This document shows positions 18,562 to 26,400 of a stretch of 64,000 nucleotides of DNA, piece by piece. Source of the DNA: JBBQZU01 sp038207425 (lineage in GTDB: Bacteria > Bacteroidota > Bacteroidia > Flavobacteriales_D > Cryomorphaceae); assembly GCA_038207425.1 (NCBI GenBank), contig JBBQZU010000001.1, forward strand, positions 186,001 to 250,000. The letters run 5' to 3'. The stretch's first letter is position 1, and each line of letters opens with the position of its first letter. A program made the translations under genes and the position numbers. The notes under the pieces are model-generated. The model was not told the DNA's origin and did no database searches. It saw nothing but the letters and a program-made list of their open reading frames with translations.

Positions 18562-19530
18562 ATGTCAGTACTCGTTTTTGCAGATTCACACAATGGCAAA
18601 CTAGCCAAATCAACACATGAAATAGTATATTACGGAAGTCAGATTGCTGCCAAAATTGGCGGATCTTTAACCGTAGTAACTTACGGAAGTGTTGAAAATA
18701 ACTCCCTTACTATGCTTGGCAATTTTGGTGCGAGCAAAGTGTTGGTTAATAAGAGTGTAAACACTGATAACGACGAGCAGCTCACATCACTCGCAGCAGA
18801 AGCCGTGAAATTTACCGGTGCCAAGGTGGTAATATTTGCCTTCGATCAGATAGGTAAAATTGTTGCTCCGCGACTTGCTGCAAGGTTGGGAGCAGGCCTC
18901 GTGGCAGGCGCAACCGCCTTACCTGAAATCAATCACGATTCGTTTACAGTCAGTAAGAATGTTTTTTCCGGAAAGGCCTATGCTACTTATGCGATTCATT
19001 CTGACATGAAAATAATTTCATTGTTGCCAAACAGCGTAAAGCCTGTAAGTAGCAGTGGTTCGGCCTCGGTAGAAGAGTTTTCACCTGCTCTTGCAACTCC
19101 AAGAGTTAGAGTAAAAGAAGTGAAATCGATATCAAGTGATGGCATTCCACTTCCCGAAGCAGAAATTGTTGTATCGGCAGGTCGGGGATTGAAAGGCCCT
19201 GAAAACTGGGGTATCGTTGAAGATTTGGCGAAAGCCCTTGGAGCAGCCACTGCGTGCTCGCGACCGGTAGCAGATATAGGTTGGAGGCCACATCATGAGC
19301 ACGTGGGCCAAACCGGCATTGCCATACGGCCCAATCTGTATATTGCAGCAGGCATATCGGGCGCTATTCAGCATCTGGCAGGTGTAAATGGAAGCAAGAC
19401 AATTGTAGTTATCAATACTGACCCTGAGGCACCCTTCTTTAAAGCCGCCGACTACGGAATTATAGGTGATGCCTTTGAAGTGCTTCCAAAGCTTACCGCA
19501 GCTGTGCAAAAATTCAAAGCTTCGAATTAG
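18562..19530 (+). CDS. etfA: Electron transfer flavoprotein, alpha subunit
   Basis: The FAD-carrying ETF subunit. The 322 aa include an N-terminal nucleotide-binding-like domain and the conserved C-terminal FAD domain. There SAGRGLKGPENWGIVEDLAKALGA, GWRPHHEHVGQTGIAIRPNLYIAAGISGAIQH and NTDPEAPFFKAADYGIIGDA match the signature of the family. It pairs with etfB immediately upstream. A hairpin overlapping its stop codon probably ends the operon. Confidence 0.96.
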   Translation: MSVLVFADSHNGKLAKSTHEIVYYGSQIAAKIGGSLTVVTYGSVENNSLTMLGNFGASKVLVNKSVNTDNDEQLTSLAAEAVKFTGAKVVIFAFDQIGKIVAPRLAARLGAGLVAGATALPEINHDSFTVSKNVFSGKAYATYAIHSDMKIISLLPNSVKPVSSSGSASVEEFSPALATPRVRVKEVKSISSDGIPLPEAEIVVSAGRGLKGPENWGIVEDLAKALGAATACSRPVADIGWRPHHEHVGQTGIAIRPNLYIAAGISGAIQHLAGVNGSKTIVVINTDPEAPFFKAADYGIIGDAFEVLPKLTAAVQKFKASN

Positions 19531-19541
19531 AAGCTTTTTAG
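19516..19541 (+). terminator. Hairpin overlapping the etfA stop codon
   Basis: AAAGCTTC (19516-19523) pairs with GAAGCTTT (19530-19537) around a 6-nt loop and is followed by a short T run. The stop codon lies at the loop and second arm. The T tract is short, so termination may be partial. Confidence 0.55.
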
Positions 19542-19570
19542 TACTTTAGGTCTTCATAAGGCTGCGGGTA

Positions 19571-19601
19571 TTTGAAATACTTTCATTTGTAACTACTTTC
19601 G
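19571..19601 (+). promoter_or_regulatory. Bacteroidota-type promoter of the DUF151 nuclease gene
   Basis: TTTG (19571-19574), a 19-nt spacer and TACTTTCG (19594-19601, one mismatch to TAnnTTTG). The ATG follows at 19635. Confidence 0.6.
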
Positions 19602-19634
19602 CAGTTCGATTAAAAACAGATTCCATAAAAACGC

Positions 19635-20243
19635 ATGGATAAAATTGAGCTTAAGGTAGTAGGGTTATCTTACAGTCAAACCCAAACGGGAGCTTATGCC
19701 CTAATCCTTAAGGAAAAACAAGGTCGTAGGCGGTTGCCCATTATAATCGGTGGAGCCGAAGCTCAGGCAATTGCCATTCCTCTTGAAAAAATGACACCGA
19801 GCCGGCCGCTTACACACGATCTGCTTAAAAGCATGCTCGATAGCTTCAGTATCACGCTGCATGAGGTGGTAATATACAACCTGGTGGAGGGCATTTTTTT
19901 CGCTAAGGTTATTTGCCAACAAGGCAATAATAAAATCGAGATTGATGCGCGAAGCAGTGATGCAGTAGCCATCGCACTGCGTTGTGAGAAACCTATTTAT
20001 ACTCATGACTTTATACTTAGTTCAGCCGGGATTATAGTAGACGAAGATGAAAATGATGAAATAACTGATTCTGATTCTGAATCAGATGAATTCAAGGTTC
20101 CTGAACTCACCGCGCCGGCTGCGTCCGCCGATGCTTCAAGTATTGACGAGCTTGAAAAACAGCTTTCACTTGCTCTGGAAAGAGAAGAATACGAGAAGGC
20201 ATCGAAAATTCGTGACGAGATAAAGCGTCGCCGGAAAAAGTAA
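19635..20243 (+). CDS. Bifunctional nuclease family protein (DUF151 plus UVR motif)
   Basis: Residues of about 1-135 form a DUF151 domain (LPIIIGGAEAQAIAIPLEKM, SRPLTHDLLKSML, IDARSSDAVAIALRC). This family is named after a plant nuclease and includes a Thermotoga structural-genomics protein. An acidic linker rich in Asp, Glu and Ser follows. The last 35 residues (SIDELEKQLSLALEREEYEKASKIRDEI) are a UVR motif, the helical hairpin by which UvrB and UvrC interact. The combination is common in Bacteroidota, and a DNA-repair link is plausible but unproven. It is followed after 5 bp by nupC on the same strand. Confidence 0.88.
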   Translation: MDKIELKVVGLSYSQTQTGAYALILKEKQGRRRLPIIIGGAEAQAIAIPLEKMTPSRPLTHDLLKSMLDSFSITLHEVVIYNLVEGIFFAKVICQQGNNKIEIDARSSDAVAIALRCEKPIYTHDFILSSAGIIVDEDENDEITDSDSESDEFKVPELTAPAASADASSIDELEKQLSLALEREEYEKASKIRDEIKRRRKK

Positions 20244-20248
20244 ATCTT

Positions 20249-21643
20249 TTGAGAGCTCCCTTCGCCACCATTATTGGTTTAGCAACTTTACTTTTCCTTC
20301 CAGAAAATGCAATTGCTCAGGGTGGTATCGAACCTTTAAAAAGTACGGGATTTAGTATTGAAGGTGTATTCAGAGGTTTGCTCGGAATTGCAAGTTTGCT
20401 GGCAATAGGGTGGGCTCTAAGCGGTAAGCGCAAATCGATTAAATGGGCACTCATATTTAAAGGATTGCTTTTGCAACTGATTCTGGCGCTTTTAGTGCTA
20501 AAGGTGCCGGCATTTGCTGAAGCGTTTAAATGGATTAGCCGCGCATTTGTAAAGGTTATTTCCTTCACTGATTTTGGTGCAGATTTTCTTTTCAGCAGTT
20601 TTACTGATGGCAAAACGCACTATTCACTCTTGAATTTTGCTTTTAGAATACTTCCCACCATTGTGTTTTTCTCAGCGCTTACGGCACTCCTTTATTACCT
20701 GAATATCCTTCAAAAATTTGTTTATGGTTTTGCATGGATTATGCGCCGAACCCTGAAGCTTTCAGGAGCTGAAAGCCTTGCTGCAGCAGGCAATGTTTTT
20801 TTAGGTCAAACGGAGTCACCGCTACTTGTAAGACCCTACTTAGCCGGAATGACCCGAAGTGAATTGATGTGCCTAATGACCGGAGGAATGGCAACTATTG
20901 CAGGCGGAGTGCTCGCTTCATATATTGGTTTTTTGGGTGGCGACAGTCCTGAGCAGCGCATTCTTTTTGCCCAGCACTTGCTCACTGCATCGCTTATGTC
21001 AGCGCCAGCTGCTGTTGTTGCAGCCAAGTTGCTGGTACCCGAAACAGAACAGTTTCGCACTGATATGGAAATTGATAAGAGCAAATATGGTAGCAATGCT
21101 CTGGAAGCTATATCCAATGGCACCACCGATGGCCTTAAGCTCGCCGTGAATGTGGGTGCAATGCTTTTGGTCTTTACTGCATTCATCTTCTTTGCCAATT
21201 ACATCCTTGGTGACGGAATTGGTAAATTAACCGGACTAAACGGAGTTATATCAGAGCATACCATGTATGATAAGTTTACTCTGGAGTTTATTGTAGGCTA
21301 TGCATGTGCGCCCCTTGCTTGGCTTCTTGGAGTACCTGCTGCTGATACTGTATTAGTAGGGCAGTTGCTTGGTGAGAAAACCATTCTTAATGAGTTTTAT
21401 GCCTACGTAAGTCTCGGAAAACTCAAAGCTGGCGGCAGCTTTGCAACAGAGAAGGCAATTATTATGTCAACTTATATACTTTGTGGGTTTGCCAATTTCG
21501 CGTCTATCGGAATTCAGATTGGTGGTATTGGCGCTTTGGTGCCTGATCGCCGTGGCCTATTATCAAAACTGGGATTTAAAGCACTTATCGGCGGTACTCT
21601 GGCATCGCTGTTTACCGCAGTACTTGTGGGCATGTTCATCTAG
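20249..21643 (+). CDS. nupC: NupC-family concentrative nucleoside transporter
   Basis: An inner-membrane cation-coupled nucleoside importer of the CNT family. There are about ten hydrophobic segments. The family motifs GQTESPLLVRPYL and later GFANFASIGIQIGGIGALVPDRR are clear. The start is TTG 20249, giving a hydrophobic N-terminal leader ending near NAIAQGG, which may be a signal peptide as in other Bacteroidota NupC proteins. It is 5 bp downstream of the DUF151 gene and probably cotranscribed. Imported deoxynucleosides could feed the two dNKs in this window. Confidence 0.92.
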   Translation: MRAPFATIIGLATLLFLPENAIAQGGIEPLKSTGFSIEGVFRGLLGIASLLAIGWALSGKRKSIKWALIFKGLLLQLILALLVLKVPAFAEAFKWISRAFVKVISFTDFGADFLFSSFTDGKTHYSLLNFAFRILPTIVFFSALTALLYYLNILQKFVYGFAWIMRRTLKLSGAESLAAAGNVFLGQTESPLLVRPYLAGMTRSELMCLMTGGMATIAGGVLASYIGFLGGDSPEQRILFAQHLLTASLMSAPAAVVAAKLLVPETEQFRTDMEIDKSKYGSNALEAISNGTTDGLKLAVNVGAMLLVFTAFIFFANYILGDGIGKLTGLNGVISEHTMYDKFTLEFIVGYACAPLAWLLGVPAADTVLVGQLLGEKTILNEFYAYVSLGKLKAGGSFATEKAIIMSTYILCGFANFASIGIQIGGIGALVPDRRGLLSKLGFKALIGGTLASLFTAVLVGMFI

Positions 21644-21700
21644 ACTGGCCTTACTTTTCAATTGATTTCAACAATTGGTGCACTTCAAAAAGGCTATGTG

Positions 21701-21708
21701 TATTTTTG
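21701..21708 (+). promoter_or_regulatory. -7 element (TATTTTTG) of thyA-folA
   Basis: An exact TAnnTTTG 17 nt before the thyA ATG. A TTG at about 21675 is 23 nt away, slightly long for the consensus spacing. Confidence 0.6.
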
Positions 21709-21725
21709 TATAAATTCTGATCCCA

Positions 21726-22520
21726 ATGAAAGCGTACCACGATTTGCTGCAAACCATCATGGAAACCGGTTGCGATAAGCCCGACAGAACCGGAACCGGA
21801 ATACGCAGCATCTTCGGTTATCAGATGCGTTTTGATTTAGCGGAAGGATTTCCGCTCGTTACCACCAAAAAGGTACATCTTCGAAGCATAATACACGAGC
21901 TACTTTGGTTTTTGAAAGGCGATACAAATATTGCATACCTGAAGCAAAATGGAGTGAGTATTTGGGATGAATGGGCCGATGAGCAAGGCAATCTGGGTCC
22001 GGTATATGGGTATCAGTGGCGCAGTTGGCCTGCGCCAAATGGTGGAAGCATAGATCAAATTTCAAACCTGATACATCAGATCAAAACCAACCCAAACAGT
22101 CGCAGGCTAATAGTTAGCGCCTGGAATCCAGCTATGGTTGACAATATGGCCTTGCCACCATGCCATACCCTGTTTCAATTTTACGCTGCCAATGGCACGT
22201 TGAGTTGTCAACTGTATCAGCGTAGCGCCGACACCTTCTTGGGTGTGCCTTTCAATATTGCTTCATATGCGCTGCTTACCATGATGGTAGCTCAGGTTTG
22301 CGATTTGAAGCCGGGTCATTTCGTTCATACTTTTGGAGATGCCCATATTTATCAAAACCATTTTGATCAGGTGCGTGAACAACTGAGCAGGGATGCGCGA
22401 CCCCTTCCGCAAATGAAGCTCAATCCTTGTGTGAAAGATATTTTTAGCTTTTGCTATGATGACTTCGAGTTACAAAACTACAATCCTCACCCTGCAATTA
22501 AGGCTCCTATAGCTATTTGA
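21726..22520 (+). CDS. thyA: Thymidylate synthase ThyA
   Basis: ThyA methylates dUMP to dTMP with 5,10-methylene-tetrahydrofolate, producing dihydrofolate. The 264-aa length equals that of the E. coli enzyme. The nucleophile is Cys146 in [10 protein letters not shown], and the phosphate-binding Arg in DRTGTG and the [18 protein letters not shown] segment are present. The stop is followed within 2 bp by folA, which regenerates tetrahydrofolate. Confidence 0.98.
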   Translation: MKAYHDLLQTIMETGCDKPDRTGTGIRSIFGYQMRFDLAEGFPLVTTKKVHLRSIIHELLWFLKGDTNIAYLKQNGVSIWDEWADEQGNLGPVYGYQWRSWPAPNGGSIDQISNLIHQIKTNPNSRRLIVSAWNPAMVDNMALPPCHTLFQFYAANGTLSCQLYQRSADTFLGVPFNIASYALLTMMVAQVCDLKPGHFVHTFGDAHIYQNHFDQVREQLSRDARPLPQMKLNPCVKDIFSFCYDDFELQNYNPHPAIKAPIAI

Positions 22521-22522
22521 GT

Positions 22523-23029
22523 ATGAAGATTATTATTATCGCTGCAATTGCTGAAGACAATGCCATCGGCAAGAACAATGACCTGCTATGGCATCTGCCT
22601 GACGATATGAAATTCTTCAAGGACCAGACATCGCACCACCCGGTAATAATGGGTCGAAGAAACTACGATTCAATTCCTGAAAGATTCAGACCCCTGAACA
22701 ACCGTCTCAACATCATCATTACACGAAATAAGGATTTTAAGGCCAAAGATTGTCTGGTATTCTACACCCTGCTTGATGCAATTGCTCACACCGAACAATC
22801 GGGTTATGAGAAAGCATACATTATAGGTGGTGGCGAGATATACACCCTGGCGCTGCAACTGAATACTGTTGACGAGATGCTCCTCACAGAAGTGAAAACC
22901 ACTTTGGATGCGGATGCTTATTTTCCGGATTTCAATCGCGGCGAATGGCAGTCTGAACATTTGTTTAGCCACCCGGCCGACAGCCGCCACTTGTATCCTT
23001 TCGAAATAGTTAGCTATTCAAAAAAATAA
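22523..23029 (+). CDS. folA: Dihydrofolate reductase
   Basis: FolA reduces dihydrofolate with NADPH. The protein has 168 aa with the start at ATG 22523 (MKIIIIAAIAEDNAIG). The WHLPDDMKFFK motif carries the catalytic acid (Asp28 by alignment to E. coli Asp27), GRRNYDSI matches the NADPH-binding region, and IIGGGEIY precedes the C-terminal strands. It forms a two-gene operon with thyA and no clear terminator follows. Confidence 0.97.
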   Translation: MKIIIIAAIAEDNAIGKNNDLLWHLPDDMKFFKDQTSHHPVIMGRRNYDSIPERFRPLNNRLNIIITRNKDFKAKDCLVFYTLLDAIAHTEQSGYEKAYIIGGGEIYTLALQLNTVDEMLLTEVKTTLDADAYFPDFNRGEWQSEHLFSHPADSRHLYPFEIVSYSKK

Positions 23030-23147
23030 TTCTACGGGCAACGAATATTCTAAACCATTCGTCGTTAAGCAAGGTGTGTTTACAAATTATTGTGACCACT
23101 TATGTAAGGATTTAAATTTCTTAACACTTTTGCCATACCTTTTCTCC

Positions 23148-23726
23148 GTGAATAACCATACCCGAAATAGTCTGTTTCTTTACCTCATAGGTGGGTTGGT
23201 TGTTTTGGCATCAGTTTTTCTCTTCAGCTTTATCGAAACGAAAGATACGCTGTCCTATACTGGACGCGACTTGCAACTTGATGATAATGCGATTGATGAA
23301 GCTCGCTATCCCACAACTAAAATTTCTTTCAATCACGATAGCTGCTTGCAAATAGAAACTGTAAACCATCTGAAGACTGGCACTAAGAATATTTATACAG
23401 TTAGCCGGGCAGAGCTTAGGCCTTCAGAGACTCCCACAGAATGCGCGAATCCTAACAGCACTGCTTTTAATAAAATTGAGCTGAATGGATCGCTCAATTT
23501 CCATTTTCAGAAGTACTCTGTATCATCCGATTTAAATGGTGAATCAGTAATGTTCAATGTTACTGTTGAATCATTTAACGGCTTATTGGAAACCCAGAGT
23601 TGCAAAAAAATAGAGCCAGACTTTACTGTTGGAGTTCATGGTATTGCTGAATTTGCCGAAACGCATCAAGCAAAATCCCGTGAGAGTTTTCTTCAGCGTC
23701 TTCGAAACCGCTTCAAGTCACTTTAG
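23148..23726 (+). CDS. Hypothetical single-pass membrane-anchored protein
   Basis: I do not recognise the family. From GTG 23148 the protein starts MNNHTRNSLFLY and has one hydrophobic segment (about residues 8-26, LFLYLIGGLVVLASVFLFSF). An extracytoplasmic beta-rich domain of about 150 residues follows, ending in the basic RLRNRFKSL. Four cysteines (SCLQIE, ECANP, SCKKIE) may form disulfides in the periplasm. A GTG at 23076 would add 24 residues before the anchor and is less likely. The gene sits between folA and a deacetylase with no operon logic visible. Confidence 0.6.
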   Translation: MNNHTRNSLFLYLIGGLVVLASVFLFSFIETKDTLSYTGRDLQLDDNAIDEARYPTTKISFNHDSCLQIETVNHLKTGTKNIYTVSRAELRPSETPTECANPNSTAFNKIELNGSLNFHFQKYSVSSDLNGESVMFNVTVESFNGLLETQSCKKIEPDFTVGVHGIAEFAETHQAKSRESFLQRLRNRFKSL

Positions 23727-23747
23727 CGAAAGGCTCACCTTTAGCCT

Positions 23748-23755
23748 TATATTTG
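23748..23755 (+). promoter_or_regulatory. -7 element (TATATTTG) of the deacetylase-symporter operon
   Basis: An exact TAnnTTTG 22 nt before the ATG at 23778. TTTAG about 21 nt upstream may serve as a weak -33 element. It would drive the deacetylase, the 42-aa ORF and the symporter. Confidence 0.6.
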
Positions 23756-23777
23756 CCCGCACACTTGCTAAAGTTCC

Positions 23778-26279
23778 ATGCGTATACTTATCAGTCTGTT
23801 CATTCTATTTGCAAGCCTTTCGGCGAATGGTCAATTCCCGAAGACTTACACATCATCAGAAATATTTCACGACCTGCTAAAAGCAAATAGGTTTGGAAAT
23901 ATATTATACGTAGCAGCCCATCCCGATGATGAGAACACCCGCTTAATAGCGTATTTCGAAAACAATTTGAAAGCCCGTACAGCCTACCTTTCACTTACGA
24001 GAGGCGATGGAGGCCAAAATTTGATCGGTACCGAAACAGGCGCAGCAACTGGCGTATTGCGCACACAGGAGTTGCTGGGTGCAAGAGCAATAGACGGCGG
24101 CGAGCAGTTTTTTTCTAGAGCTGTAGATTTTGGTTATTCTAAATCGTCGGTTGAGACACTTGAAAAATGGGGCAAGGATGCCCTCCTTCACGATATGGTT
24201 TGGGTAATACGGAAATTTCAACCTGATGTGCTCATTACCAGGTTTCCTCCTAGCAACAGTGCAGGCCATGGACACCACGAGGCTAGTGCACTACTGGCCG
24301 AAGAAGCTTTTGATTTAGCCGGTAATCCTGATGCTTTTCCGAAGCAATTGGTTTTTGTACAACCTTGGAAAGTAAAGCGTTTATACTTTAACGCAAGTTC
24401 GTGGTGGATTGAAAATATTGCCGAGAAAGCAAAAAACTCAGATGATTTTATCCTGATCAATGTAGGTGAGTACAATTCACTCTTGGGAGAATCATACGCA
24501 CAAATGGCTGCCCGAAGCCGAAGCGAGCACAAGAGTCAGGGCTTTGGGTCTGACTTTTCATATGGGTTGAACATTGAATATCTGGAGTTTGTGAAAGGCG
24601 AAAAGGCAAATCGAGATGCAGGTATTTTTGACGGAGTAGAAACTGGCTGGGCCCGGATCAACTCGCCCAAAGTTGGCAAAATGATGGAAGAAATCATTTC
24701 AGGGTTTAATCACAGCGCTCCGCAGGCATCCGTGCCGGCGCTTATATCAGTTTTACAAAACCTTCGCAAGTTGCCGGCATCTTCATTGCGCGAAAGCAAA
24801 ATAACCGAGCTTGAAGTACTTGTTATTAAAATGGCCGGTATCAAGGCCGAAGCGCTTGCCAGCGAGAAGTGTTACACTCCGGGCGAGAAAACCAATTTCA
24901 GAGTTAATATCATTCAGAATACGGATGATGTATTGATGCTCAAAGCTATTACGTCTAGGGAAACGAACCTTAAGGCTCATACAGAATTGAAGAAGAACGA
25001 ACTTTTTTCGGAAGAATTTGGCCTAACTTTTAATACGAATGAACCACTTTCCAATCCTTATTGGCTCAATAAACCATACGAAGGTTTATACGATGTTACA
25101 GATTACAATTTATTAAGCACACCACAGAACAAACCTTCAGTTGAACTAGAGATAGCCATTGAGCTATATGGCTATAGCCTTACAATGGTTGCTCCGCTGA
25201 TGTACAAGATTGTGGACCCCGTGAAAGCAGTACGTTATTGGCCGGTTCGCGTTATTCCCAAGGTCACTTTCAATTTCAGCGAAAGCAGCGTAGTAATGAC
25301 AGGCAACACAACGAAATCCATATCAGTGCTTGCGCAAAACAATAATGAGAGCACTGAAGGATCAATAAGGCTTCAACTACCCCTGGGGTGGAAAAGCACG
25401 CCTGAATCTGTACAATTCAAGTCGTCAAAAAGAGGGGAAGTTCAAAGGATTGAATTTTTGATCGAATCAGCAGGCAAAGCACAGGATGGGAATGTTGAAA
25501 TACTTTTTGTTTCGACAAATTCACAGCCTTTTTCAGCTATGGGTTTGCAGGAAATTGAATATGATCATATACCAGCACAGATTATCATCACTCCGGCAAC
25601 GATTCCTATACGCAATATTCAACTTGCTATGGGTGGAGTGAAGCGCGTAGGCTACATTGAAGGCCCCGGCGATGATGTAGCCAAATACCTTCAGGCAGCA
25701 GGTTATTTTGTTGAGGTACTCACTCCTGAAATGGTACAGAAAGGCGACCTGGGCAGGTACGATGCCATACTCACGGGTATAAGGGCATTCAACACCAGGC
25801 CGGAACTATCTTACCTGAATAAATTGCTTAATGAATATGTAGCTCAAGGCGGTACATGGATAGTACAATACAACACATCACGCGGCATTAAGAGTGATAC
25901 CATCGGGCCTTATTCTTTCGAAATTGGTCGCGAAAGGGTCACTGATGAGTATTCAACGGCACATTTTATTAACCCCGGTCATCCGGTCTTGAACGTGCCA
26001 AATAAGCTGAGCGCGAAAGATTTTGAGGGTTGGGTGCAGGAGAGGGGATTGTATTTTGCAGGAACAAAAGACCCGAAATTTGAATCTATTATATCCTGGA
26101 ATGATCCCGGCGAACCGCCAAGGGACGGAGCCTTGATAGTAGCACCCTATGAGAACGGATACTTTGTTTATACTGGCATTTCATTCTTCAGACAATTGCC
26201 AGCCGGCGTACCCGGCGCGTACAGATTGCTTGCCAATATTATGAACCTTTCGCATAGTGCTTCATCGGGTAATGAATAG
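23778..26279 (+). CDS. Secreted PIG-L (LmbE-like) deacetylase, multidomain
   Basis: A signal peptide (MRILISLFILFASLSANG) precedes a PIG-L domain, a zinc-dependent fold that removes acetyl groups from N-acetyl-sugar derivatives. The metal motif AAHPDDE is at 46-52 (H48, D50, D51) and the second His cluster GHGHHEAS at 163-170. A long beta-rich middle region (about 350-600) follows. The C-terminal roughly 200 residues (KRVGYIEGPGDDVAKYLQAAG, DAILTGIRAFNTR, FVYTGISFFRQLPAG) look like a glutamine-amidotransferase/ThuA-like Rossmann domain. The 833-aa architecture is recurrent in Bacteroidota. It is translationally linked to a small membrane ORF and a sodium symporter, so it may release a solute that the symporter imports. 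The substrate is unknown. Confidence 0.88.
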   Translation: MRILISLFILFASLSANGQFPKTYTSSEIFHDLLKANRFGNILYVAAHPDDENTRLIAYFENNLKARTAYLSLTRGDGGQNLIGTETGAATGVLRTQELLGARAIDGGEQFFSRAVDFGYSKSSVETLEKWGKDALLHDMVWVIRKFQPDVLITRFPPSNSAGHGHHEASALLAEEAFDLAGNPDAFPKQLVFVQPWKVKRLYFNASSWWIENIAEKAKNSDDFILINVGEYNSLLGESYAQMAARSRSEHKSQGFGSDFSYGLNIEYLEFVKGEKANRDAGIFDGVETGWARINSPKVGKMMEEIISGFNHSAPQASVPALISVLQNLRKLPASSLRESKITELEVLVIKMAGIKAEALASEKCYTPGEKTNFRVNIIQNTDDVLMLKAITSRETNLKAHTELKKNELFSEEFGLTFNTNEPLSNPYWLNKPYEGLYDVTDYNLLSTPQNKPSVELEIAIELYGYSLTMVAPLMYKIVDPVKAVRYWPVRVIPKVTFNFSESSVVMTGNTTKSISVLAQNNNESTEGSIRLQLPLGWKSTPESVQFKSSKRGEVQRIEFLIESAGKAQDGNVEILFVSTNSQPFSAMGLQEIEYDHIPAQIIITPATIPIRNIQLAMGGVKRVGYIEGPGDDVAKYLQAAGYFVEVLTPEMVQKGDLGRYDAILTGIRAFNTRPELSYLNKLLNEYVAQGGTWIVQYNTSRGIKSDTIGPYSFEIGRERVTDEYSTAHFINPGHPVLNVPNKLSAKDFEGWVQERGLYFAGTKDPKFESIISWNDPGEPPRDGALIVAPYENGYFVYTGISFFRQLPAGVPGAYRLLANIMNLSHSASSGNE

Positions 26280-26400
26280 TGAAGAGCCAAAATCTGACCC
26301 TGTTGAGCGTGCTTTTTGGACCAAGGTCTATATCCGGGTGTTGGTCTGTTTCGTTTCAGTGGTAGCCGCTATGTATCTGTTTACCAGGCTTACGCTATGA
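26272..26400 (+). CDS. Small 42-aa single-pass membrane protein (candidate)
   Basis: This ORF was read directly from the sequence and is short. Its ATG overlaps the deacetylase stop (ATGAATAG), and its TGA overlaps the symporter ATG (ATGA), so it fills the gap exactly. The product starts MNSEEPKSDPVERAFWTKVY, a charged cytoplasmic-type head. One hydrophobic helix follows (about residues 20-38, YIRVLVCFVSVVAAMYLF), then TRLTL. The double start/stop overlap is strong evidence for translation. It could be a small subunit or stabiliser of the symporter. It does not resemble the DUF4212 small subunit. Confidence 0.7.
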   Translation: MNSEEPKSDPVERAFWTKVYIRVLVCFVSVVAAMYLFTRLTL

